A DNA stretch of 64,000 bases, from the NCBI GenBank assembly GCA_003212395.1, contig QCPU01000001.1, forward strand, positions 1-64,000, in the 5' to 3' direction. This DNA comes from Prochlorococcus sp. AG-442-B03. GTDB lineage: Bacteria; Cyanobacteriota; Cyanobacteriia; PCC-6307; Cyanobiaceae. Positions 56,873 through 64,000 of this stretch are shown piece after piece (positions within the stretch are counted from its first letter, which is position 1; every line of letters starts with the position of its first letter). Below the pieces are notes generated by a model. That model saw only the letters and a list, made by a program, of their open reading frames with translations. It did not search any database and was not told where the DNA came from. The position numbers were made by a program, and so were the translations under genes.

Positions 56873-59437
56873 ATGGCTATTCTCTGTTATATGGCTAATT
56901 CAATGAATACCAACGAACCCTTCGATCTACGTTTGCCTACCCCGGGCTGCTACTTAGATCCTGAGAAAGCTGGAATGGATTCTGATGCTGTTTTCCAAGG
57001 GATGACAGCGCATCTCTTTTATACTCTTGGAAAGTTAGCTACTTCTGCAAGTCCTCACGACTTGTATATGGCTTTAAGTTATGCAGTCAAAGATAGGCTA
57101 ATGACAAGATATTTAGCCAGCCAAGAAGCCATAAGAAAAAAACCACAAAAAACAGTCGCCTACTTATCAGCAGAATTTTTAATAGGCCCTCAATTAAGTA
57201 ATAATCTCCTCAATCTTGGAATAACTCAAGAGGCAGAAGATGCTTTAAAAAGATTCGGGATTGAATCATTGTCAACAATTCTCGAAGTAGAAGAAGAGCC
57301 TGGATTAGGTAATGGTGGACTTGGCAGACTTGCAGCATGTTATATGGAATCATTAGCATCTCTCCAAGTTCCAGCAGTTGGTTATGGTATCAGATATGAA
57401 TTTGGCATATTCAATCAGTTAATAAGGGATGGTTGGCAAGTAGAAGTAACTGACAAATGGTTAAAGGGTGGATGGCCATGGGAACTTCCACAACCGGACG
57501 AATCATGTTTCGTTGGTTTTGGAGGAAGAACTGAAAGTTATAGAGATGATAAAGGGAACTACAGATCAAGATGGATCCCTTCAGAACATGCGATTGGAGT
57601 ACCTCATGATGTTCCAGTTTTAGGATACAGAGTAAACACATGTGACAGATTAAGATTATGGAGAGCTGATGCAACTGAAAGTTTTGACTTTTATGCATTT
57701 AATATTGGTGATTATTACGGTGCAGTAGAAGAAAAAGTTGCATCTGAAACTCTTTCAAAAGTTTTATATCCAAATGACGGGACTGACGAAGGTAGAAGAT
57801 TAAGACTCAAACAACAACACTTTTTTGTAAGTTGTTCTCTTCAGGATATGTTAAGAAGCCTTGAAAAAAGATCAATACCAATCACAGAATTCGCTAAACA
57901 TTGGACAGTCCAATTAAATGATACACATCCTGCTATTGCAGTTGCAGAGTTAATGCGACTTCTTATTGACCAATATCAAATAGGCTGGGATAAAGCTTGG
58001 AATATAACAACCTCCTCAGTTGCTTATACCAACCACACACTTTTACCAGAAGCCTTAGAGAAATGGGATTTAGGTCTATTTAATGATCTGCTTCCTCGTC
58101 ATCTAGAAATTATTTATGAAATTAATTGGAGATTTCTACAACAATTAAGACTACGTTATCCAGGTGATGACAAAATCCTTCAAAAACTCTCAATAATTGA
58201 TGAAGAAGGTTCCAAATCAGTTCGGATGGCTCATTTGGCTACAATTGGAGCACATCATATCAATGGTGTTGCAGCTCTTCACTCAGATCTAATAAAAAGG
58301 CAACTTCTTCCAGAATTTGCAGCTCTATGGCCTGAAAAATTTACAAATGTAACTAATGGAGTGACTCCAAGAAGATGGGTTGCCCTATCTAATCCATCCT
58401 TATCAAACCTTCTAGAAAAAGAAGTTGGTCCAAATTGGATAACAAACATGGAACTTCTTAAGAAGTTAGAAGAAAAAAAAGATGACAACAATTTTTTACA
58501 AAAATTTGAAGAAACTAAACTAAATGGCAAAAGAAAATTAGCTAGTTTTATTCATTCAAAAACTGGAATACTTGTAGATCCATCAAGCTTATTTGATGTG
58601 CAAGTAAAAAGAATTCATCAATATAAAAGACAACATTTAAACGCCCTACAAATCATTGCTCAATATTTAAGAATCAAAAATGGTACAAACAAGTATGAAG
58701 TCCCAAGAACAATAATATTCGGAGGTAAAGCTGCGCCAGGTTACTTTATGGCAAAGCTGATGATTAGATTTATTAATGGTATTGCTGATGTAGTTAATTC
58801 TGATCCAGATATGGATGGTTTATTAAGAGTTGTTTTTCTACCAGACTATAACGTCAAACTTGGTGAAATAGTTTATCCCGCAACTGATCTTTCAGAGCAA
58901 ATTTCAACTGCTGGAAAAGAAGCATCTGGGACTGGAAATATGAAATTTGCCATGAATGGAGCGTTAACTATTGGCACCTTAGATGGAGCTAATGTGGAAT
59001 TAAGAGATCTTGTGAAAAAAGAAAATTTCTTTCTTTTTGGTAAAACTGAAAGCGAAATTATGGACTTAAAACATAATAATTACTCACCCAAAACTTTTAT
59101 TGATCAATGTCCAGAGCTTAAGGAAGTTATACGGCTTATTGAAATTGGCCACTTTAGCAATGGGGATAAAGAATTATTTAAACCTTTATTAAATAGCTTG
59201 ACTGGACATGACCCATTTTTTGTTATGGCTGACTTTGAAGACTACTTAAATAAACAGGATGTGGTCAGTGAATTCTGGAATCACAAAAAATCTTGGAATA
59301 AAATGGCATTATTAAATACTGCTAGATCAGGATATTTTTCTTCAGATAGATCTATTAGAGAATACTGTAAGTCTATTTGGAAAGTTACTCCAATGCCAGT
59401 TGAAATTACTTGCGACGTCGAAGAATTAACTAATTAA
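56873..59437 (+). CDS. glgP: glycogen phosphorylase
   Basis: Releases glucose-1-phosphate from glycogen, the night-time carbon source of the cell. The 854-residue product has the PLP site EASGTGNMKFAMNGALTIGT with Lys691, KVLYPND, and TNGVTPRRWVAL and the N-terminal YLSAEFLIGPQLSNNL. The start is open: ATG 56873, or downstream ATGs at 56891 and 56903; the family usually begins nearer MNTNEPFDLRLP (56903). Its end overlaps the convergent gene by 8 bp. Confidence 0.94.
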   Translation: MAILCYMANSMNTNEPFDLRLPTPGCYLDPEKAGMDSDAVFQGMTAHLFYTLGKLATSASPHDLYMALSYAVKDRLMTRYLASQEAIRKKPQKTVAYLSAEFLIGPQLSNNLLNLGITQEAEDALKRFGIESLSTILEVEEEPGLGNGGLGRLAACYMESLASLQVPAVGYGIRYEFGIFNQLIRDGWQVEVTDKWLKGGWPWELPQPDESCFVGFGGRTESYRDDKGNYRSRWIPSEHAIGVPHDVPVLGYRVNTCDRLRLWRADATESFDFYAFNIGDYYGAVEEKVASETLSKVLYPNDGTDEGRRLRLKQQHFFVSCSLQDMLRSLEKRSIPITEFAKHWTVQLNDTHPAIAVAELMRLLIDQYQIGWDKAWNITTSSVAYTNHTLLPEALEKWDLGLFNDLLPRHLEIIYEINWRFLQQLRLRYPGDDKILQKLSIIDEEGSKSVRMAHLATIGAHHINGVAALHSDLIKRQLLPEFAALWPEKFTNVTNGVTPRRWVALSNPSLSNLLEKEVGPNWITNMELLKKLEEKKDDNNFLQKFEETKLNGKRKLASFIHSKTGILVDPSSLFDVQVKRIHQYKRQHLNALQIIAQYLRIKNGTNKYEVPRTIIFGGKAAPGYFMAKLMIRFINGIADVVNSDPDMDGLLRVVFLPDYNVKLGEIVYPATDLSEQISTAGKEASGTGNMKFAMNGALTIGTLDGANVELRDLVKKENFFLFGKTESEIMDLKHNNYSPKTFIDQCPELKEVIRLIEIGHFSNGDKELFKPLLNSLTGHDPFFVMADFEDYLNKQDVVSEFWNHKKSWNKMALLNTARSGYFSSDRSIREYCKSIWKVTPMPVEITCDVEELTN

Positions 59438-59885
59438 AATTTTTCTTATCTGGTGAATCTGGAGTTTGATGAAATAATCTATTCAACATTAATCGATCCA
59501 TATTCAATGGGTCTGGAGCTAGTTCTTTCGCAATTTCTTTAAATTTTGATTCAATATTGTTTGAAATTTTTGTATCAAATATTCTTTCCATTAATGCTTC
59601 AATTGAATATAAATAGGCATTAACACTTTCTAGATCATCTAAAGCTTCAGTAATTTCTGTATCAGAAATATGTTTTTCTTCTGAACTGATATCTTTATTT
59701 GAATCTCTTTCAGATAATTCTTTCTGCAACTCATCAGTAATCTTAGTGCAAAGAGTTCTGAACGATTGAATAGATGCCCAATTCAATTCTTGTTGCTGCT
59801 TAAAAGTAGGAAATTCTCTGATAAGACGATCATGCTCTTTATAAAATCTCTGACAATCAGAGCATTGACATGGTTCTTCAGCCAA
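59430..59885 (-). CDS. Conserved hypothetical protein with N-terminal CxCxxC
   Basis: A 151-residue protein starting MAEEPCQCSDCQRFYKEHD; the cysteines at 6, 8 and 11 could bind a metal. The rest is charged, helical and possibly coiled-coil (DELQKELSERDSNKD), with no membrane segment. Function unknown. It shares the strand with the neighbouring unknown at 59917 (31-bp gap), and the two may form a small operon. Confidence 0.65.
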   Translation of the reverse strand: MAEEPCQCSDCQRFYKEHDRLIREFPTFKQQQELNWASIQSFRTLCTKITDELQKELSERDSNKDISSEEKHISDTEITEALDDLESVNAYLYSIEALMERIFDTKISNNIESKFKEIAKELAPDPLNMDRLMLNRLFHQTPDSPDKKNFN

Positions 59886-59916
59886 AAGGAAATATAATTC
59901 TCTTTATATCATCTCA

Positions 59917-60249
59917 CTATTTGGGCAAAATTGTAGGACCATCCAATAATTCGTCATTTTCATCGAGTGAATCTGGACTATCTGGCAAAGGTATCTCAAT
60001 ACTAGTAACCAAATTAATAACATCTCTTAGTCTCATAGAATCAGCAAACCATCCCATCGCTTGCTCGGCATCACCTCTTTTTTCGGCATCATTTGCTTGA
60101 TCTTCGTGAGCTTCTGCCAATAGAGCAAGCCAGCACAAGCATCTTGCTTGAACTATTGAAAGATCTAAATCATTAGGTTGGGATTTAGAAATGCGTTCAT
60201 GCTCTTGTTGAATTAAGAGCTTTAAACGCATATCATGCAACTTAGCCAT
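59917..60249 (-). CDS. Conserved hypothetical protein, 110 residues
   Basis: Not recognised. The central part (SIVQARCLCWLALLAEAHED, then AEQAMGWFADSMRLRDV) is alpha-helical and reminiscent of a helical-repeat protein, followed by an acidic C-terminus (DSPDSLDENDELLDGP). It lies downstream of a tRNA-Arg gene on the same strand and upstream of the unknown at 59430. Confidence 0.6.
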   Translation of the reverse strand: MAKLHDMRLKLLIQQEHERISKSQPNDLDLSIVQARCLCWLALLAEAHEDQANDAEKRGDAEQAMGWFADSMRLRDVINLVTSIEIPLPDSPDSLDENDELLDGPTILPK

Positions 60250-60327
60250 AAAAGATTTACTACTAACTATACGCTAGCTAGAGAGTAGCAAGTTTGCACA
60301 CATACTACATATAGTTTTTTATATTTA

Positions 60328-60401
<74 letters not shown>

Positions 60402-60439
60402 AATAGATGATTTTTGGAGTAATAAGCATTATGCTAGAT

Positions 60440-60816
60440 GAAAGCAGGAGAGGCAATCGCAAGAAAGTTTTATTTTGTTTCCAAAATAAAACTTTCTTGA
60501 GGAAAGTCCGGGCTCCCACTTGGTCAGGCTTGCTGGGTAATTCCCAGTGCGGGTAACCGTGAGGATAGTGCCACAGAAACATACCGCCTAATACTTTATG
60601 TATGGCAAGGGTGCAAGGGTGTGGTAAGAGCGCACCAGCAACATTGAGAAGTGTTGGCTAGGTAAACCCCGGCTGGGAGCAAGGCTTAGTAGATTTATGA
60701 CCATTACACAATCTACTTTTAAGCGCCGCTTGAAACTGTGAAGTAATTCCAGTTCTAGATAGATGATTGCCCATCTTAATTAAGATGAACAGAACCCGGC
60801 TTATGACCTGCTTTCT
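60440..60816 (+). ncRNA. rnpB: RNase P RNA
   Basis: The catalytic RNA that matures tRNA 5' ends. AAAGCAGG near the 5' end pairs with CCTGCTTT at the 3' end (P1). GAGGAAAGTCCGGGCTCCC, a GGTAACCGTGAGG segment, CACAGAAA and the distal GAACCCGGCTTATGACCTGC are the diagnostic conserved blocks. A long A+T-rich helix lies at 60461-60498 (P3 region). Ends are estimated to within a few bases. Confidence 0.94.
60461..60498 (+). other. Extended P3 helix of RNase P RNA
   Basis: Seventeen bases (60461-60477) are perfectly inverted at 60482-60498 around the loop TTTC; one further C-G pair can be added outside (60460, 60499). It lies where P3 falls in type A RNase P RNA and appears longer and more A+T-rich than usual. 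Confidence 0.6.
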
Positions 60817-60839
60817 AATTGTTGTGATCATTAAAACAG

Positions 60840-61589
60840 ATGACAAATATAATAAACGCAAAGAGAATTGATCAAATTACTACTTTTTTAGGGTCTTTAA
60901 ATATTAAATCAAGAAGATTTTCTGAAATAATTAGAACTCAAAATATTTCAGTTATTCAAGATTTTAATCAAGCATTTATCCATTCCTCTGAGGACAAAAT
61001 AAAAAATTACGAAAAACTAGAATTTCTAGGAGATGCAGTACTCAGATTGGCGGCTTCTAATTTTATTGAAAAAAAATATCCTCAAATGAATGTAGGAGAA
61101 AGATCAGAGCTAAGAGCACAAATTGTAAGTGATGAATGGTTAACTAAAGTAGGGAAAAAAATTAATATTGAGAAATTAATAATTAAAGGACCTAAAGCTC
61201 TTGGTGATGAAAATTCAAAAAATACTATTATTGGTGAAGCTACAGAAGCTTTAATCGGTGCTATTTACAATTGCTTTAATTCAATTCAGGAAGTAAATCT
61301 TTGGTTAGATGATATTTGGGAAGAAGATTCAGAAATATTTTTAAAAGCTCCATATAAATTCAAATCTAAGACAGTATTGCAAGAGTGGTGTCAAAGTAAA
61401 GGTTTTGATTTGCCAGTTTATAAAATAATTGAAGTCTCAAAAAAAAATGGGGACCCTAACAGATTTTCGTGCGATATATTTATTAAAGGATTAAAAGAAT
61501 CATCCGCATTCGGCAAGTCCCATAAACAAGCAGAAACAAATGCAGCAAGAGTTTTGATAGAAAAATTTATAACTATAGGTAAAATCTAA
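60840..61589 (+). CDS. rnc: ribonuclease III
   Basis: Cleaves double-stranded RNA in rRNA and mRNA maturation. The 249-residue product has the signature YEKLEFLGDAVLRL (Glu61, Asp65) and GEATEALIGAIYNC for metal binding, then a C-terminal dsRNA-binding domain (LQEWCQSKGFDLPVYKI, KSHKQAETNAARVL). It starts 24 bp after the estimated rnpB end and converges on ndhS with a 3-bp gap. Confidence 0.95.
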   Translation: MTNIINAKRIDQITTFLGSLNIKSRRFSEIIRTQNISVIQDFNQAFIHSSEDKIKNYEKLEFLGDAVLRLAASNFIEKKYPQMNVGERSELRAQIVSDEWLTKVGKKINIEKLIIKGPKALGDENSKNTIIGEATEALIGAIYNCFNSIQEVNLWLDDIWEEDSEIFLKAPYKFKSKTVLQEWCQSKGFDLPVYKIIEVSKKNGDPNRFSCDIFIKGLKESSAFGKSHKQAETNAARVLIEKFITIGKI

Positions 61590-61592
61590 TTT

Positions 61593-61778
61593 TTATACTA
61601 TTTCCAAATTTTTTAGCTGAAAAGTTATGAGTTTATCCCAATTACCCCCTTCAAACAGAACTGCTGCTCTTTTTTTTGTAACTCTCTGTACAAACCCTTT
61701 GTATCCTCTATATATAGAGTTCGTGTCTTTTACAACAACAAAAGAACCAGGGAGTATGGGTTTAGTAGATAATTCCAT
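61593..61778 (-). CDS. ndhS: NDH-1 subunit S-like protein
   Basis: A 61-residue protein with an SH3-like fold: [20 protein letters not shown] and [20 protein letters not shown] match the NdhS/Ssl0352 family (DUF3252), which docks ferredoxin to NDH-1. The length is a little short compared with Synechocystis. The start ATG 61778 is followed directly by the family core. The family pattern [10 protein letters not shown] is strong, but a function beyond this is by analogy. Confidence 0.75.
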   Translation of the reverse strand: MELSTKPILPGSFVVVKDTNSIYRGYKGFVQRVTKKRAAVLFEGGNWDKLITFQLKNLEIV

Positions 61779-61802
61779 AAATCACTCTTACTCATACAAT
61801 AT

Positions 61803-62342
61803 ATGATAAATAAAAATGAATGGTTGACTGTTGGATTGATAACATCATGTCATGGAATAAATGGACAGGTAAAGGTTAAATCTCTAAGTGATTTTGAAGA
61901 AAGATTTATAAAACCGGGAATGAGATGGTTGCAAAAAGAAAATGAACCTCCTTCAAAAATTGAACTTATATCTGGTTTCAAACAGCCTGGTAGAGAAACG
62001 TTTATCGTTAAGCTTAAGGGAATTAATACAAGAAATCATGCAGAGCAACTAAAAAAATTTAAAATACTTGTAAAAACCGATAAACTTCCCAAATTAAAAA
62101 AGGAAGAATTCCACTTGTTGGAACTTATAAATCTGGAGGTCAAAACTTTAGAAAATGATGAATTAAAAACAATTGGGAAAATTATCAATTTAGAAAATGA
62201 GAAAAATAATTTACTTGTTATTGAACTATTGAAAAATCAAAAAAAAGTTCTGATACCATTTGTTAAAGAAATCGTCCCACTAGTAGATATAAAAAATAAT
62301 TTTCTAATCATCAATCCTCCAAATGGACTTTTAGAGCTATAA
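61803..62342 (+). CDS. rimM: 16S rRNA processing protein RimM
   Basis: Assists maturation of the 30S head by binding S19. The 179-residue product starts with [21 protein letters not shown], has a central [15 protein letters not shown], and a PRC-barrel C-terminal domain ending [20 protein letters not shown]. Length is normal. Convergent with glmS; an inverted repeat lies in the spacer. Confidence 0.92.
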   Translation: MINKNEWLTVGLITSCHGINGQVKVKSLSDFEERFIKPGMRWLQKENEPPSKIELISGFKQPGRETFIVKLKGINTRNHAEQLKKFKILVKTDKLPKLKKEEFHLLELINLEVKTLENDELKTIGKIINLENEKNNLLVIELLKNQKKVLIPFVKEIVPLVDIKNNFLIINPPNGLLEL

Positions 62343-62364
62343 ATTTTAAAAATCAAAATTTATA
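62338..62364. terminator. A/T-only inverted repeat between convergent rimM and glmS
   Basis: TATAAATTTT (62338-62347) is inverted as AAAATTTATA (62355-62364) around a 7-base loop. It overlaps the end of rimM and ends just before the glmS stop at 62374. It could act as a bidirectional terminator, but lacks G-C pairs. Confidence 0.35.
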
Positions 62365-62373
62365 AGAAACTCA

Positions 62374-64000
62374 TCATTCCACAGTTACACTTTTAGCTAA
62401 ATTTCTTGGTTGATCCACGTCAAGTCCTCTATGAGCCGCAATATGGTAACTCAATAATTGTAAAGGCACTATGTTTAGTAAAGGGGAAAGCCATTCATTA
62501 TAGGTAGGAACTTTCATTAAATAATCAAAAATTTCAGTTCCATTACATTCAGGAGCGATGCCAATTAAAAATGAATCTCTAGCTTTTGCTTCTTGAGCAT
62601 TACTAATAACTTTATCGAAAACTTCACCAGGGGAAGCAATAGAAATTACAGGTACTTTTTTGTCTAACAAAGCTATTGGACCATGTTTCATCTCACCAGC
62701 TGGATATCCAGCCGCATGGATATAACTAATTTCTTTTAGTTTTAACGCTCCTTCAAGAGCAATAGGATAATTTATACCTCGTCCTAAAAAGATAACATCT
62801 TTAATATTAAAAAAATCATGTGCTAGCTTTTCTGAAGATTTATGATGCTGCTCTAAAAGATCTTCTATCATTGGAGGAAGTTTTATAAGTTCAGTTATTA
62901 AATTATTTATTTCATCTAAGCTTTGACTTCCTTTAATTTCCGCAAATTTTATAGCTAATCCATAAAAAGAAAGTAATTGAGCAAAAAAAGTTTTTGTTGC
63001 TGCAACCCCTACTTCTATTCCTGCGCAGATATCAATTATATTTGAAACCTGCCTTCCTATCGAGCTCTCTTTTCTATTTGTTATTGCAATAAGATTGGGT
63101 TTAAAATTTTTATCTTGAATAGAAGAGCGTCTTTTAATTTCCATATCAATAGCTGCAATTGTATCAGCAGTTTCTCCAGATTGAGTTACTCCAATCGTTA
63201 ATGTGTTTGGCAGCAATGGAGGTGGTGAATACCGAAATTCACTTGCGTAAAAGACATTTGTAGGTATACCTGAAAATTGTTCTAGTAAAAAGCTACCGAC
63301 CATTGCAGCATGTTTACTTGTACCACAAGCGATAATTTCAATTCTTTCTATTGATTCGAAAAACTTAGTATCAAAAGGATAATTAATTTGATAACGGCCT
63401 TCTTCTAAGTTTTGAAATAAGTAATTATCCAACCAGTTTTTTGCAGTTTTTGGCTGATCATATATTTCTTTCAACATAAAATGTTTAAAATTCATCTTAT
63501 CCATTATTTGCTCTGAGACTTTTAGAGAAACTGGATTTCGATATTGTCTCTCATTGTTTTTGTCATATATTTCTATTCCAAGAGGAGTCAACAAAGCTAT
63601 TTCTTCATCCTCCATAGGCAAAATAATATTTGTAAAATTTGCAATAGCTGGAGTATCACTTGCACAAATAAATTCTCCTTCGCCCAAACCAATAATCAAG
63701 GGCGCTTGTTTTCTTGCAACTACCAAAGAAGTTGGAGCATCAGCCCATAAAACGGCTAAGGCATAAGATCCTTCCAGATCAGATATTACATTTCTCACAG
63801 CTACTAATAATGTTGAGCCATTATTCTCAAGGTTAAGTTTACTTAAGGTATTTAATTCTCTTTTAATTAAATGAGGAATTACCTCGGTGTCTGTATCAGA
63901 ATTAAAAATGATACCTTCTTTCTCTAATTTATTTTTTAAGTCTTGGAAATTTTCAATAATGCCATTTTGAACAACAGCTATGGTTCCTGAACCGTCGAGA
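62374..64000 (-). CDS. glmS: glucosamine-fructose-6-phosphate aminotransferase (5' end cut by window)
   Basis: Makes glucosamine-6-phosphate for peptidoglycan and lipid A. The visible part has the glutaminase fold (GTIAVVQNGIIENFQDLK, DTDTEVIPHLI) and two SIS domains with IACGTSKHAAMVGSFLLEQF and TQSGETADTIAAID. The end DQPRNLAKSVTVE is the family C-terminus. The N-terminal catalytic Cys lies beyond the right window edge. An internal GTG at 63798 is not the real start, as the frame continues upstream. Confidence 0.96.
   Translation of the reverse strand, partial: LDGSGTIAVVQNGIIENFQDLKNKLEKEGIIFNSDTDTEVIPHLIKRELNTLSKLNLENNGSTLLVAVRNVISDLEGSYALAVLWADAPTSLVVARKQAPLIIGLGEGEFICASDTPAIANFTNIILPMEDEEIALLTPLGIEIYDKNNERQYRNPVSLKVSEQIMDKMNFKHFMLKEIYDQPKTAKNWLDNYLFQNLEEGRYQINYPFDTKFFESIERIEIIACGTSKHAAMVGSFLLEQFSGIPTNVFYASEFRYSPPPLLPNTLTIGVTQSGETADTIAAIDMEIKRRSSIQDKNFKPNLIAITNRKESSIGRQVSNIIDICAGIEVGVAATKTFFAQLLSFYGLAIKFAEIKGSQSLDEINNLITELIKLPPMIEDLLEQHHKSSEKLAHDFFNIKDVIFLGRGINYPIALEGALKLKEISYIHAAGYPAGEMKHGPIALLDKKVPVISIASPGEVFDKVISNAQEAKARDSFLIGIAPECNGTEIFDYLMKVPTYNEWLSPLLNIVPLQLLSYHIAAHRGLDVDQPRNLAKSVTVE

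Overview
The window reads as a stretch of chromosome from a very A+T-rich, streamlined marine picocyanobacterium, most probably a high-light-type Prochlorococcus. That is inferred from gene content (psaD, ndhN, ndhS, ldpA, a ho1-pebA-pebB bilin cluster, a PanC-Cmk fusion, cyanobacterial-type gshA), near-absence of intergenic DNA, many convergent gene ends 2-15 bp apart or overlapping, and strongly A/T-ending codons. No intact mobile element, insertion sequence, CRISPR array or rRNA operon is present.

Layout. 1-13533 (minus): the large ribosomal protein operon, read from rplC to truA, with secY, adk, a zinc-ligand-free rpmJ and rpoA. 13534-13812: a structured divergent spacer. 13813-16261 (plus): ndhN, ldpA, tRNA-Gln and a HAD phosphatase. 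16262-22883: recA behind a LexA-type operator, a DUF2839 protein, a degenerate DinG-like helicase, tyrA, a CrtD-like desaturase, a fructosamine-kinase-like protein and a CAAD/CURT-type protein. 23177-28174: MoeB/ThiF-rhodanese, a tandem-duplicated CobA/CobO-type protein, LarE-like, speD, recF with a start-frame problem, and tRNA-Arg(CCG). 28186-38598 (minus): GNAT protein, ppc, gshA, trpE, psaD, an atypical histidine kinase, rodA and mrp. 38757-42703: hemF, a CCB2/CCB4-like membrane protein, an RNase D-like exonuclease, a small unknown and an LpxB-related glycosyltransferase.

42746-43559 holds the most unusual structure: an intact tRNA-Cys gene whose 3' end is partly duplicated about 740 bp downstream. 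Between the two copies lie a TPR gene and two sets of tandem 11-bp repeats. This looks like the scar or minimal remnant of a tRNA-integrating element, in the style of the tyrosine-recombinase islands known from Prochlorococcus.

43770-64000: two unknown genes, purM, panC-cmk, a low-molecular-weight phosphatase, the bilin cluster (ho1, pebA, pebB), icd, a four-carbon acid sugar kinase-like gene, a mutarotase, an alpha/beta hydrolase, a cation/proton antiporter, glgP, two unknown genes, tRNA-Arg(CCT), rnpB, rnc, ndhS, rimM and the 3' part of glmS.

The genes are mostly core housekeeping and photosynthesis functions: translation and secretion, electron transport (ndhN, ndhS, psaD), tetrapyrrole and bilin metabolism (hemF, ho1, pebA, pebB), carbon and nitrogen junctions (ppc, icd, glgP) and DNA repair (recA, recF). 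Functional statements rest on family motifs seen in the translations; no database search was possible.
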